The notes beneath the pieces were generated by a model that made no database searches, had not been told where the DNA came from, and saw nothing but the letters and a program-made list of their open reading frames with translations. Positions 47,695 to 59,898 of a stretch of 64,000 bases of DNA are shown one piece after another (positions within the stretch are counted from its first letter, which is position 1; the number at the start of each line of letters is the position of its first letter). The DNA is from Mrakia gelida (taxonomy: Eukaryota > Basidiomycota > Tremellomycetes > Cystofilobasidiales > Mrakiaceae), in contig BRON01000007.1 in the NCBI GenBank assembly GCA_024345305.1, forward strand, positions 682,001 to 746,000, read 5' to 3'. A program made the translations under genes and the position numbers.

Positions 47695-50272
47695 ATGCCT
47701 CGAGAGATCATCACCATCCAGGTTCGTCTCCTTCCTATCCGACCGATGATTTCGTAGATCCCGGAAGCTGACCCGCATCCTTCGTTTCCCTTTTTCAGGC
47801 TGGGCAGTGTGGTAATCAAAGTGAGTCGAGCTGGTCGTTGGAGGGAGGGAAAGGAAGGAGAAGGAGGGGAAGAGCTCAGAGCTGACCTTCGACCTTTTGA
47901 TCTCGTCTGATCCTCCTCTCAGTTGGAACCGAGGTGCGTTCAACATTCATCGTACCTTCGCCTACATACCATACATCGAACTGACCACCTTCTCCGCTTC
48001 TCCAGTTCTGGCAACGACTGTGTGCTGAGGTTCGTTCCGACCTCGTCCTCCTCCTTCCCTTCCTTCCTCGAGCTCACGAGCTCATCAACTCCTCCTTCTT
48101 TCCCGCTTCTTCGTCCTTTTTCAGCATGGAATCTCGAAGGATGGAATACTAGAGGAATTTGCTACCGAGGGAGGAGATAGGAAGGACGTCTTCTTCTACC
48201 AGGCGGACGACGAGCACTACATCCCGAGGGCGATCTTGGTCGATACCGAACCGAGGGTGAGTCCCCTTCCCTTCGTTCTTCTCTTCGCCCTCGCCGCGAT
48301 ATATACACTCGAGACTTCTCGTACCTCCGGAGTGCACCTTACTTCCTATATTTCTCGACGCTGACTCTTGTCCCTCATCTCTGGCCTCCTTTCTCGTCTC
48401 TCCTTCTCTCCTCTCTCAAGGTCATCAACAACATTAAGAGCTCACCGTTCGCCAACCTCTACAACCCCGAGAACATCTACACAACAGCCGACGGAGGAGG
48501 AGCGGGAAACAACTGGGCGATGGGATACAGTGCAGGAGAGAGGATCTACGAGGAGCTGTTCGACATGATCGATAGGGAGGCGGATGGGAGTGATTCGTTG
48601 GAGGTGAGCTCGACCTTTCGTCCCTTCTTCCCGTTCCTCCCTCCTTCTCCTTTCCCCACGTCCCTTCTCACCTCCTCCCCCCTCTCTCCTCCTCAAGGGT
48701 TTCATGCTTCTACACTCCATCGCCGGTGGAACAGGATCGGGACTCGGATCCTTCCTCCTCGAACGACTCAACGACCGGTTCCCGAAGAAGCTCATCCAAA
48801 CCTACTCCGTCTTCCCTGATCATGACTCTGGAGACGTCGTCGTTCAACCTTACAACTCCCTGCTGGCTATGAAGAGGTTGACAAACCACGCGGACTCGGT
48901 GGTCGTGCTGGATAACGCTGCGTTGGCGAGGATCGCGGCGGATCGTCTGAATCAGGATGGAGCGAGTTTCGTGCAGACGAATCAGCTGGTGAGTACTGCC
49001 TCTCCTCCTTTTCGTGAACCATAACGATCTCAGGAGGTAGTATGCGCTTTCAGGACGAGTTGGAGCACTCGGTTTGGTGGAACGAGGTCAGACGAGGGAA
49101 GTCGAACGCGTAGGACGGAAGGTCGACCCAACTGACGCGTCTCTCCTCCCTCCCTTGACTCTCGCGTCTCCTTCCTTTCACAACCCAGGTCTCTACAGTG
49201 ATGGCTGCTTCCACTCAAACTCTTCGATACCCTGGCTACATGAACAACGACCTCGTCGGAATCATCGCCTCTCTCGTCCCAACACCTCGCTGCCACTTCC
49301 TCATGACCTCCTACACTCCCTTCACCAACGACTCCATCACCAAGGTTAGTCCTTATGCCCCTTTCCTGTCGTCTCCCTCAAATCTTCGACCCCTTCGTGG
49401 TTCTGACGCGCTTCCCCTCTTCCTTTTTTTCAGGCCAAACCGATACGGAAGACGACCGTCCTCGACGTGATGCTTCGACTGCTCCAACCCAAGAACCGGA
49501 TGGTCTCGACAACACCCACCAAGTCGAGCTGCTACATTTCCTCGCTGGCTATCATTCAGGGAGATGTTGATCCTACGGACGTGAGTTCCCACTCTTCCGT
49601 TTCGCTTTCGACGGTCGCGTTTCCTCGTCGAGCCTCCTCGCTGACCCGTTCCCTCCTTTCTCTTCTAACTCTCCTCCTCCCCCCCCTAATATCTCGATTC
49701 CCCCCCCTTCTCCAGGTCCACAAATCCCTCCTCCGAATCCGAGAACGACACCTCGTCAACTTCATCCCCTGGGGACCAGCTTCGATCCAGGTCGCTCTCA
49801 CTCGGAAATCGCCTTACATCCAGACCTCGCATCGTGTTTCGGGACTCATGCTTGCGAACCATACTTCGATTGCTACTGTGAGTGGTTTTCGCGGTATCTT
49901 CGACGAAGGGAGAGCGACGACGCGACGAGAGAACTGACCTTCTCTCGACTCGTTCGCTTCAGCTCTTCAAACGAACTCTGGACCAGTACGATAAACTTCG
50001 GAAACGAGGAGCCTACATCGAGCAGTACAAGAAGGAGGATATGTTCAAGGATGGGTTGGAGGAGTTTGATGATTCGAGGTGGGTCTGCTCTGCTCTTCGT
50101 TCTGCTCGCGTCGGACTGGCTCGCTCGAAACTGACTCTCGACTCGCTCCCTTTCTCACAGGAACGTCGTCCAAGAACTCGTGGAAGAGTACCGATCTTGC
50201 GAGCAGGCCGACTACGTGGACTATGGATCTCCAGCGACGGGTCCTGGGGAGAGAGAGCCTCCGAGAGGTTGA
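47695..50272 (+). CDS. Gamma-tubulin
   Basis: Starts MPREIITIQ at 47695, split from AGQCGNQ and IGTE by introns. These are followed by FWQRLCAE and [20 protein letters not shown], the gamma-tubulin N-terminus. The tubulin signature GGTGSGLGS is present, then [20 protein letters not shown] and [20 protein letters not shown], which separate it from alpha- and beta-tubulin. Later exons give [40 protein letters not shown] and [20 protein letters not shown]. The C-terminus, [15 protein letters not shown], is typical. The 5' end is cut into tiny exons, including one of 11 bases (47923-47933) and one of 24 bases (48006-48029). Role: the core of the microtubule-nucleating complex at the spindle pole body. 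Confidence 0.95.
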
Positions 50273-50564
50273 GGGAAGGAGAGGGAGGGTGCGACGACGT
50301 CTGCGTCGGGCGACGAGATCTTGGACGGGTTTCGCTCTTTTGTTTTCGTTTTTTCTTGTGTGTTTTTCCGTTCTTCGGTTTGCTTGGGCTCCTTTTCTTC
50401 TCGATGATATACTATACCCCTCAAAGCGAAAAGATGTATGGAACGAGAGAGATAAAAACCGATAATCGGAGGGTCGTCCGATCCTCCCCTTGACGTTCCC
50501 CTCCTTCCTTCCATCAACCCACGACCCGACCCACCCCCTCCACTTCCCTCACTTCTTCTCGACC

Positions 50565-53500
50565 ATGCTCCCCCGATCTTCGAGACTGGTCTTTGCCAGT
50601 ACCTCCTCCTCTTCACGGTCTTCGTCTTCGCTCCTTCGTTTAGCAGCGACGAGGATCGGACGACTCCCCACCTCGAGCGTCCACTCATCGTCGACCTCGC
50701 CCTCTTCCTCCCTTCCTCTCTCGTCCTCCTCCCGATCCTTCTCTTCTCGATCTTCCCTCCTCTCAGCCAAACGATCGTGGGAGAACCCTGTCTCCAAGGA
50801 GGGAGAGGAGGCAGCCCCAGCAGAAGGGGAGGAAGGAGGTGCGGCGATCGTTGAAGGGAAGGAGGTTGAAGGAGGGGAGGGGAAGGAGGAGGAGGTCGTG
50901 GAAGGAGCTGGGTCGTCGAAGGAGAACAAGACCTCGTCCAAGTCTACCACCACCACCACCACTCCCAAGGAGGAGGAGGAGACATCCGCAGCAACAGACA
51001 CGGAGGCAAATTCCTCTACTACTCCTCCTCTCCCTGAGAACTACTTTGTCAAGAACTCGGTCGAGGAAGGAGGAGCAGAGGAGGACGTCGCTTCATCAGC
51101 AGCTCAGCCCAAGGAGGACTCTCCTTCTTCTACCAGCACCCCCGTCGAATCTGCCTCCGAGACTTCTACTCCTCCCCCTACCACCACCACTCCTCCCACT
51201 CCCAAATCATCATCTCCCTCTCAAGGTCGAAGCAAGCTCTCCTCCCGTCTTCCTTCCTCCTCCGCTCCTCCCCATCCTCGAAACACGACCACCTCCAACT
51301 CGGATCTCGTGGGCGCGTCCAAGGCGGAACAGGCAGAGGAGGCAGCTAGGTTGATCGAGATGAAGGAGATCTTGATCTTGCCCGTAGGGATGTTGGTCTT
51401 GCCTCCGTTCAAGAAGAGTGAGTCCGAGGAGGTTGAGCTCGGTCGATTCGATTCGTTCGTTTTCGATGCTGACTCCTCTTTCTTCTTTGTTGTTGTTTTG
51501 ATTCGTTTCGTGTGCGTGTTTGGCTGTAGACTTCAACGTCAAGAACCCCGAAGTCATCGCTGCCATTCGAGGCTTGGTCGCTAGGAAACAGCCTTACCTT
51601 GGAGTCTTCCTGTTCGTTTCGACGTGTTCCTTCGCTTTCGATCTTCCCTCCCTCTTCTTTCTTTCTTCCTTGACTCACCTTTTCTCTCCCTTCCGCACAT
51701 CCGCACTTTCGCACTCTTGCAGCTACAAAGGAGAAGACGCCGACACCATCGCTTCGACGTCCGAGATCCACTCGACGGGACTGCTCTGCAAGATCGACTC
51801 GTTCGTGCCCGTCGACTCCAAGGATCCCGACGGACGATGGACCTTGACGATCGAGCCCAAGCATCGGGTGAAGATCGAGGAGTTGATCCAGAGTGGGAAG
51901 GAGGTCGTTGTTGCTGCTCCGGAGGGAGTCGAGGAGGGAGTCAAGGCGAAGGAGGGAGAGGGAGAGGTCGTCGTTGAGTCGTCGTCGGTTGAGGCTGAGG
52001 AGGTGACGAGCTTCGAGAAGGTTGAGGAGAACGAGCCTACTACTAGTGAGTCTAGTCTTCCCGTTCCCGCATCGCTGCTTGCTGGAGTTCGATGGAAGGG
52101 ACGAGTGCGAACGGACGAAGCTGACCCACACCTCCGTTGCTCGTCCTCTTCTCAGCCGTCGAACCCTCCACTCCTCTCGAGTTCCTCCAAACCCACGCCG
52201 TCTCCATCGCCAGCATCTCCCACTTCCTCCCCAAATCCACCTCCCTCTCCACCGACACCCTCAAGTTCCGCTACCAAGCTACCGTCGGTCTCTTCAAGGA
52301 GCTCGTCGGCATGTCCCCTACCCACCACGAATCCGTCCTTCGCATCCGAACCACCATGCCCCTTCACGCTTCTTTCACCGAATCCGAACCCGACCTCTCG
52401 GTCGACATGATGGCAGCCATCTGCGAAACCGCTACCGCCGAGGAACTCCAAACCGTCGTGGACGCGATCGATCTCGAGGAACGACTCGTCGCTGTCGTTG
52501 GCTTGCTCAGGAAGGACATCGGAACCATCGAGGTCAAGCAGGCGATTACGCAGAACGTGAGGAGCTCGATGGAACAGAGGCAGAAGGAGATGATCTTGCA
52601 TGAGCAGATGAGGGTGATCAAGAAGGAGTTGGGGACGGACGGGGCGAGTCAGAAGGAGGATGTGATTGCTAAGTTTAGGGAGGCGGCGGCCAAGTTGAAC
52701 ATGCCCGAGGAGGCGAAGAAGGTGTTTGATTCGGAGATCAACAAGTTGGCGACGATGGAGTCGACTGGGAGCGAGTACTCGTGAGTCGTCGTCGTTCGTG
52801 TTCGTTTCCCCTTCGCGTCTTCGTTCGAACTGACGCGTCTTCCCCCCTCTCCGTCCCCTCCCTTCTCCTCCCTCGTTTTCCTGTTCTTCTTCTCGTCCCT
52901 CAGCGTCCTCCGAAACTACCTCGAATGGATCACCTCCATCCCCTGGGGGATCCACACCGTCGACTCCTTCTCCATCCCCTCCTCCACCACCATCCTCGAC
53001 GCGGATCACTACGGTCTCCAAACCGTCAAGGACCGAATCCTCGAGTTCCTCGCCGTCGGAAAGCTTCGTGGAACCGTCCAGGGGAAGATCATCTGTTTCG
53101 TTGGACCTCCGGGAGTGGGGAAGACCTCCATCGCCAAATCCATCGCGAGAGCCCTCGAGAGGAAGTTCTACAGGATTAGTGTGGGTGGGCTGAGGGATGT
53201 GGCCGAGATTAAAGGGCATAGGAGGACTTATGTTGGGTACGTTCGAGCTCGTTTCGTTTGTTCTCACGGTTCGGGAGTCGACTTGAAGGACGTCGAAGGC
53301 TGACCGACGCGTCTTTTCCGTTTTCGTTTTGTTCGTCGTTTTGCAGAGCTCTTCCCGGAAAGCCGATCCAAGCTCTCAAGATCACTGGATCGGAGAACCC
53401 TGTTATCCTCATCGACGAGATCGATAAGGTCTCGGGAGGTGGAGGAGGGTGGGGAGGAGATCCTTTGTCGGCTCTCTTGGAGTTGCTCGACCCTGAGCAG

Positions 53501-55513
53501 AACTCGTCGTTCAGTGATCACTAGTGAGTCTCTTCTCCTTCCCTCGCTCTCGCTCTCGACTTTCGCATACTGACCCTCGCTTTTCCTTTCCTCCTCTCCA
53601 GCCTCGACATCCCTGTCGATCTCTCCAAGGTCCTCTTCGTCTGCACCGGTTCGTTCCGTTTCCCTCCTCTGCTCGCTCGCGTCCTCGAGCTGACGTCGTC
53701 CTGTTTCTTCCTTCATCAGCCAACACCCTCTCGACCATCCCTGCTCCTCTCCTAGACCGGATGGAGGTCATCGAGATCTCTGGTTACGTGAAGCAGGAGA
53801 AGCAAGTTATCGCCTCTCGGTACCTCTCCCCTCAGGCGAAGAAGGCCTCGGGACTCGAGACGGCCGACGTCGTGATTGACGAGTCAGCAGTGGACGAGCT
53901 CATCCAGTTCTACTGTCGGGAGAGTGGAGTTAGGAACTTGAAGAAGAAGATCGAGCAGGTGAGTCGTGTCGTCCTTTCTTCGTCTGGTGTTTTCCTCGAC
54001 GCGTCGACCTCGCCTTCCAATCTTACCGAGGCCCTCCCTTCTTCTTCTTCTTCCATCAGATCTATCGGAAGGCAGCCTTTAACATCGTCACCGACGTCGA
54101 GTCCAAGGCACCAGCAGACGCCGCCGTCGAGCACCACCCCGTCGAGGTCCTCCCAGGAATCCCCGAGCCAGCTCTCAACCACCTCGGCGAGGTTCCTCCT
54201 CCAGCCATCCCCGAATCAGCATCCACCCCCCCTTCTTCCTCCACTCCCTCTGCATCGACTCCTCCTCCCGCATCAGCATCTTCCTCGACCGACAACTCCA
54301 ACTTCCCCAACCCCTTCGCGGATCTCCCTCCTCCTCCTCCAGCAGCCGTCGAGCCGATACCTACCCCTCCTCCCGCGGCCACCTCTTCCCTTCCCTCTGG
54401 ATCGTCGACTCTTCAGGCTGTCAAGCCGATGGACATCCCAGCAGGAGTCTCGCTTCGAATCACTAGCCAGAACCTCAAGGACTACGTCGGACCTGCACCT
54501 CACCAGAAGGATCGAATCTACTCGAGCGCTCCTCCTCCTGGAGTCAGCAACGGATTGGGATACACTGGGAACGGAGCCGGTGCTTTGATGCCCATCGAAG
54601 TCAGCGTGAGTACCTGTACCTGCCTTCCGTGCTCGTTCTTCGTTCGAACTCGTCGCGTCGAGCCTCGAAGCTGACTTTTCTCGCTCCTCCTTTGTTTTCG
54701 TTGCTCCTCGCAGGTTATGCCTGGAAAGGGAGCCATCCAAACCACCGGAAAGCTCGGAGACGTCATCAACGAGTCCATCAAGATCGCTGTCTCCTACCTT
54801 CGAGCGAACGCGTTCGCGCTTGGAATCACCTCGAAGGAGACGGACATCATCCTCGGCGGCAGTTCGGATCAGGATATCCACTTGCACATGCCAGAAGGAG
54901 GTATCGGGAAGGATGGACCTAGTGCGGGAAGTGCGATTCTGGTCGCGTTGGTTAGTCTGTTGACGAAGACGAGGGTTGATCCGGATATCGGTGAGTCGCG
55001 TCGTTTCGTTTTCGTTCTTCGCGTGACGTTCGTTCTCAGAAGCTGACTTGCTTCTTCTGTTCATATTTGCTTTGCAGCTATGACTGGAGAGATCACTCTT
55101 AACGGTCAGGTCCTCCCCGTCGGTGGGCTCAAGGAGAAGATCCTCGCTGCTCATCGAGCGAGCATCAAGAGTTCGTCCCCGTCCTCTTCCGCCTCTCCTT
55201 CCTCTTTCTCTTCCTTCTGTCTCTCTCTCGTGCTCGAACTGACGCTTCCCCGTCTCCTCTCTTTCATCTCTCTCTCACAGAGCTCATCGTCCCTCTCGGC
55301 GTCAAATCCGACATCGAAGCCAACGTCCCCGACTCCGTCAAGGAAGGAATCCAGATCGTCTACGTCTCCAACGTCCGAGAGGTCCTCTACGAAGTCTTCG
55401 GAACCCTCCCCATCGCCGACCGATGGAAAGACGGGAAGTACCCTCTCGAAATTCTCGATCTTTACACCCTTCCTGGACCAGCCGCTCCAGCTTCGTCGAC
55501 CCTCGAGGCCTAA
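50565..55513 (+). CDS. PIM1: Mitochondrial Lon protease (Pim1)
   Basis: Starts [20 protein letters not shown] at 50565: a Ser/Arg-rich mitochondrial presequence followed by a long low-complexity acidic/Pro/Thr stretch. The Lon N-domain begins with [20 protein letters not shown] and includes [20 protein letters not shown]. The AAA+ domain has Walker [34 protein letters not shown] and Walker [10 protein letters not shown]. The protease domain has [20 protein letters not shown] with the catalytic Ser in GPSAG and the catalytic Lys in [14 protein letters not shown]. It ends [11 protein letters not shown], stop 55511-55513. A roughly 120-residue Pro/Ser-rich insert (after [15 protein letters not shown]) sits between AAA+ and protease domains, as in other fungal Lons. 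It degrades damaged matrix proteins. One donor is GTTCGT (55171). Confidence 0.93.
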
Positions 55514-56075
55514 ACGAATCCTTAGCTAGCTAGACCTCGCGTTCTCGCTTTGTTTCTTTTGTATCATCGATTTCCTCGCTTTCTTCTCTTCGTCTGTCTC
55601 GCTCTCTCACACTTTTGCTGTTTCTTGTTGCTCTCACGTCGTTTGTTCGTTTCTTTCTCTCTCGCTCGCGCTCGCTCGGTTTCCCTCTTCACGCCATCTC
55701 TTCTCGGTTCATCTCACCTATCCTTCTTCACTTTCATTGAAACGTCCCCGCATGCCACGAATCGTTTGAAACCTCTCCTTTCTCTGTCCCGAAAGAGCGA
55801 GGAACGAAAGAACACGGAGGGAGAGGAGGTTTGGGTCGACGCGTTGAAACGGACAGATCGTGTTCGAGCCGTTTCGATTCGGTGCGCAAAGTTGAGGAGC
55901 GTGTATGCATTCGGTGAAAAGAGCTCTCAAGCATTGCGGCGGCATGCCTACTGAGGGAAGGAGGAAGAGATATAAGGAAGCGGGACGAAGCGAGACGCGT
56001 CGCTTCGGGTTCCCTTTCACTCCGTCCACAGACGAACAAATAACGTTGCGAGATAAAAGAGAGATCCATCGTTAT
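55514..56075. other. Convergent intergenic region
   Basis: The 3' UTR-like T-rich region of the Lon gene (55540-55740) is followed by mixed sequence with a GACGCGTC palindrome near 55995. Small ORFs on both strands lack support. Confidence 0.4.
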
Positions 56076-57302
56076 CTAATCGAGTCGCGAGTATTCGTTT
56101 ATCTTCAACTTGCTCTTCAACAAATCTACCTCTTCATCCTCGAACGCGTCCAGCGCACTGTCCACGAGATCCAGGTTTTCCAACTTCCCACACCTCCCTC
56201 TCTCCCAACCTTGCTCCCTCGCCAACACCAACCTGACCAGCGCTTCTCCCGTCACCTCGAAAGACCCTTCAATCTCCAAGCGACGAAGAAGAGGACACAC
56301 CACCTCCTGGGCGTCCTCTTCCTCCATGCCCGACGCGAGCGCGTCGATGGTCTCGTCGCTAATCTCGAGGGATCCAATTCCGAGGTGGACGAGGGAACGC
56401 ATCTGCTTGAGCTGATCGATGAACAGCGATTCGTCTTCGATGGGATCCTGCCCTGCGATGAAGATCTCTCGGAGGTTTGAGACGTTGGGAGGATGGGGAG
56501 AGGGAGGGAAAAGGAAGGTTTCGAAGGGTGCGTCCGTCGACACGTTGTGAGCCAAGTCTTCGAGCCTCGGGAGGTGGAAGATTGTGGAATCCATGTCGAA
56601 AAAGGTGGAGTTCTCGGTGTAGATCTCCTGGAGTTTCGGAAGGGAGATAATGGAAGGGTCGCGAGGAGTGGCGGAGGTGGACGTGAAGCTGACTGAGCAT
56701 CTGACGAGTGTGAGCGAGAGGAGGTTTGGAGTTTGCTGGAGGAGGTCGTAGATGGAGTCGTCCTGGCTGGGATTGAAGTTTCTGAGGATGAGGTCGGTCA
56801 GGTTGGAGAGGGGGTTGCGGGAAGAGGGAGTAGGGATTCGACGAAGGTTCCCGTCCTGGTTTGAGAGGTCGAGGTGGGTGAGGAGGAGGGAGGATGCGAA
56901 CAGCCTCCATACCGCTTCCAGTCCACGAGAACGGAAGAGGGGAGTCCTCAGGGAGGTCAAGGAAGCGCCGTTCCTTCGGATCCTGTCGAAGAACATCTTG
57001 ACGACCTCCTCTCCGACGTTGGGGCCGAGGAAAACTCTTCTCGGAGCTCCCTTCTCCAACAGACGGTTCATCTTCTTCTCTCCTTCTCCCTGCGAGATCT
57101 GCACATCTCCCCAGATGATGGGATCCTCGAGGAAGACCTTCCTCCAACGACGAGAGACTGCGACGAGCGCGAACGCATGCCTTGGGTCGTCGCCTTCGAG
57201 AGATCGACGAACGACGAAACGACCGATTTGGACGAGAATCTCGGTGGGAAGGGAGTCGATGTAGGCTGGGGAGAGGCGGGAAGGGGAGAGGACGGCGGGC
57301 AT
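56076..57302 (-). CDS. F-box-like / leucine-rich protein (cassette copy 2)
   Basis: A single coding exon gives 408 residues, starting MPAVLSPSRLSPAYIDSLPT at 57302. The F-box-like region PTEILVQIGRFVVRRS and ALVAVSRRWRKVFLEDPIIW is followed by leucine-rich segments (GASLTSLRTP, SSLLLTHLDLSNQDGNL, NLTDLILRNFNPS, TPNLLSLTLVRCS). It aligns along its whole length with 20033-21271 but is clearly diverged. As there, an intron acceptor (CCACTCCAG) lies two bases upstream of the ATG, so a 5' UTR intron is likely. Probable SCF substrate receptor, target unknown. Head-to-head with the copy at 57659. Confidence 0.75.
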   Translation of the reverse strand: MPAVLSPSRLSPAYIDSLPTEILVQIGRFVVRRSLEGDDPRHAFALVAVSRRWRKVFLEDPIIWGDVQISQGEGEKKMNRLLEKGAPRRVFLGPNVGEEVVKMFFDRIRRNGASLTSLRTPLFRSRGLEAVWRLFASSLLLTHLDLSNQDGNLRRIPTPSSRNPLSNLTDLILRNFNPSQDDSIYDLLQQTPNLLSLTLVRCSVSFTSTSATPRDPSIISLPKLQEIYTENSTFFDMDSTIFHLPRLEDLAHNVSTDAPFETFLFPPSPHPPNVSNLREIFIAGQDPIEDESLFIDQLKQMRSLVHLGIGSLEISDETIDALASGMEEEDAQEVVCPLLRRLEIEGSFEVTGEALVRLVLAREQGWERGRCGKLENLDLVDSALDAFEDEEVDLLKSKLKINEYSRLD

Positions 57303-57658
57303 GGCTGGAGTGGAAAGGATTGAAGGGAAGGGAAGGAACGAGAGCGCACGAAGGGGAGGAGATGGTCAGCTAGCGGTCTGGCGGTCCTCCCACAGGGACG
57401 AACATCTGGTTACAGAGCTCACCTCTGGATGAAGAACAGTAGGTACTAGAGATATCTCTTGCTTGAGTTGGCTGAGAAGATTGAGTGCGAGGAGGAAGGA
57501 AGGAAGGAAGGTGATCAGGTCGCAGTTCGAGCTCAACTTGATCTCGTCGAACTCTTCCTTCTTTCGTTCCCCAACCGTTTCGGACTCAAACACGTGTTTT
57601 CGCCCTCCTTCCAGCATCCTCATCTTCCAACTAGGACTGTCATCTCCCTCTCTCTACG
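57303..57658. promoter_or_regulatory. Divergent promoter of the F-box gene pair (copy 2)
   Basis: Clearly related to 21272-21635, including a 40-base identical stretch (57552-57591). It contains the 5' UTR intron of the minus-strand gene and the leader of the plus-strand gene. Confidence 0.6.
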
Positions 57659-59309
57659 ATGTCGAACGAGTCGTCTTTGAACGAAGGGAAGAGCTCGACG
57701 ATCGAGAAGGTGAGCTTCGACTTCCCTCCTCCTTCCCTCCTCTCTCCATCCCTCGACCGTCCACGCAAACCTTCCACTTCTTTCTCGACTCGTCTAGACC
57801 TTCCTTTGATACTCATCATCCACGTATCTCTCTCCTCTGGTTTCATCTAGGACCACCTCGTCGCCGGCAGCTCTCAATCCAAACAAGTCGCCTTTCCTCC
57901 ACCTCCTCCCCACGATCCTTCTTCCTCTTCCTCCATCCCTCCCTCCCATCCCGAGGTCTCGGTCGCCTTCCAACTCGCACAGCTCTTCTCTCTCGTCACT
58001 CAGAATACCTCGGAGAACCAAGTCTTCAAGGCTGTAATCGCCCGTCTCTCGTCCCAGAACGAAGCTCAAGCGGCCAGCATCACGCTCCTCAACTCTCGAG
58101 ACGAAGCTCGCGTCGGATCGCTCGCTCGTCTCTCGTCAGAGAACGCTGAGCTGAGGAAGACGGTCGAGGACCAGGGTTTCGCTCTCGCACAGCTCTCGAG
58201 AGTGGCTGCATCCGACGGTTACTGGCTTTGGGAGGGAGGGAGGGACCAGCTCGAGAGGTTGGGAGGCGAAGGGGAGGTCGACGGTCGATGGCTTTGGAGT
58301 CTGGTTCGTCTTGCCTCCTCTATCGCTCTCGTAGAAATTTGTGAATCAAGCTCACTCTCGCATCTTCTATCGCCTCGCACCACAGGAGAAGTACAAACCT
58401 CGAACCCCTCGACCTCGAACTGGCCCTCCTCCCTCGCTCGACTCCCTCCCCGTCGAGCTCATCGACATCATCATCTCCCTCCTGGATCAACCCGAGCACG
58501 TCGCGCTCTGCACGGTCTCCTTCAGACTCCTCCAACAAGCTTCGTCCCAGATATACGGATCTGCCATCGTCCTTCGGTCGAAGCAGGCACTTCTCTTCTT
58601 CACTTCGAGGGTGCGTTCGTCCATTCGTCCCCGCGTTTGGATCTCCTTCTCCTCCCCAAGACCTGACTTGAGTATCATCTTTCACCGGGAACAGTCAACC
58701 GACACGCCTCCGTCCTACAATCGGATCCGCTCGCTCCTTCTTCCCAAACACATCTACCTCTCCTCAACGAAATTCAAAGCAGCCCACCTCGATCCCCTCT
58801 ATCGGATCCGAAACCATCACGACCTCATTCCCATCCACACCCTCGCAATCCTCTCCGCCCCTTCCTCTCATGTCTTTCCAGTCGAGTGGCACTCCATCTT
58901 CAACCTCATTAATCCCCAAACCCTCCAGTTCGGGACTCGACGTTCATCGAGGCCTGACTTCCGACCCACGACCTTCAAGTGACCGCCCAGAAAAGAACTC
59001 TCCTTCCTCAGTCGTTGGACTCAGTTCGATTGCTTCCTCGGGTACGGGCTAGGCTCTGTCCCCATCGCCGGGGGGGAGTTCGCCTTCTTCGACGAGCTAG
59101 CGGTGGGAAGGAGGGTCGAAACGCGATTAGTCTCCTTGTTCAACGACGGAAGGGCTGAAGCCTCCGATGAGGTTTCCGAGCGTGACGTCGAATCCGCTAT
59201 CGGTGGAGTCACTCCATCGGATTCAACGAGGAGCCGAGTTTTCTTCCGCGTTCGACTGAAGGGGAGGAAGGGAGGAGGAGGAGGGTCTAGCTACGCGTCG
59301 AGAACATGA
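57659..59309 (+). pseudogene. Coiled-coil F-box-like protein (family copy 3), premature stop
   Basis: Starts MSNESSLNEGKSSTIEK at 57659 with the family's exon layout: coiled coil (LSSENAELRKTVEDQG), GYWLWEGGRDQLERLG, F-box-like SLDSLPVELIDIIISLLDQP, then after an intron STDTPPSYNRIRSLLLPKHI. At 58980-58982 a TGA follows PTTFK where the copy at 44556 has TGG (PATFDWPLG). In the same frame the family sequence continues after the stop: SRWTQFDCFLGYGLGSVPIA, FAFFDEL and VETRLVSLFNDGRAEASDE, until a stop at 59309. A single nonsense change thus removes about 110 C-terminal residues. The truncated protein would keep the coiled coil and F-box, so it may still act; pseudogene or truncated allele cannot be told apart here. 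Confidence 0.72.
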
Positions 59310-59898
59310 TGATGATTCGCTTTGTTCTTTCTTTCCCCTGTCTCGCGAGTGCTCCGGAGCCGAAGCCACCGTCTCAGTGGCTAACAGTTGGCAAACAACA
59401 GAGATGACCTTACGCGACGAAGGAGCGAGGAGGTCCCGGTCGCGACGACGCGCCGACCTTGCTCACTACGTGATTGTGAGACGAGGGACAGCTCGGATCT
59501 CGGATCTTGAGGCGAGAGTAGCAGATTTCGCGTATGAAGTCAACTCGAGGGAGGAGAAAATCTGCCCTTCCCGAATCTTTCAGCTCGACTCGGAGGTCGT
59601 CCCAAAGGGGAACGGACGAGTCGCGTTTTCGAGACGAACGCGTTCGCGAGCAAATCTGCCTCGTCCTCTCATCCTCTCATTTCTCTCGGATATTGTGATT
59701 GTGGGCCGTTTCTACGGGAGGTTCTGAAGCCCGGCCCAGAATCCAAGAGCGAAAGCTCTTCTCGCACTGGCTCTCCTTCCGTTCCGACATCCGAACTGAT
59801 CCTCCCCTTCGCCTCACCTGCCGCCTCGCTTCTTTTCCTCAAACACCATCTTCCCTCCCTTCTCTCTTCTCCATATCTCTCTTCCTTTCAACCCAAAC
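59310..59898. other. Intergenic region upstream of dihydroxyacetone kinase
   Basis: Purine-rich first half, CT-rich promoter-like second half (59760-59898). Small ORFs without support. Confidence 0.4.

Larger units (their letters stand above)
56076..59309. repeat. Segmental duplication, copy 2: two-gene F-box cassette
   Basis: Same gene order, orientation and promoter as 20033-23282. The plus-strand member is broken by a stop codon near its 3' end. Confidence 0.75.

Noticed and set aside
47695..50272. Beta-tubulin
   Set aside because: [23 protein letters not shown] and the C-terminus without an acidic tail are gamma-tubulin features.
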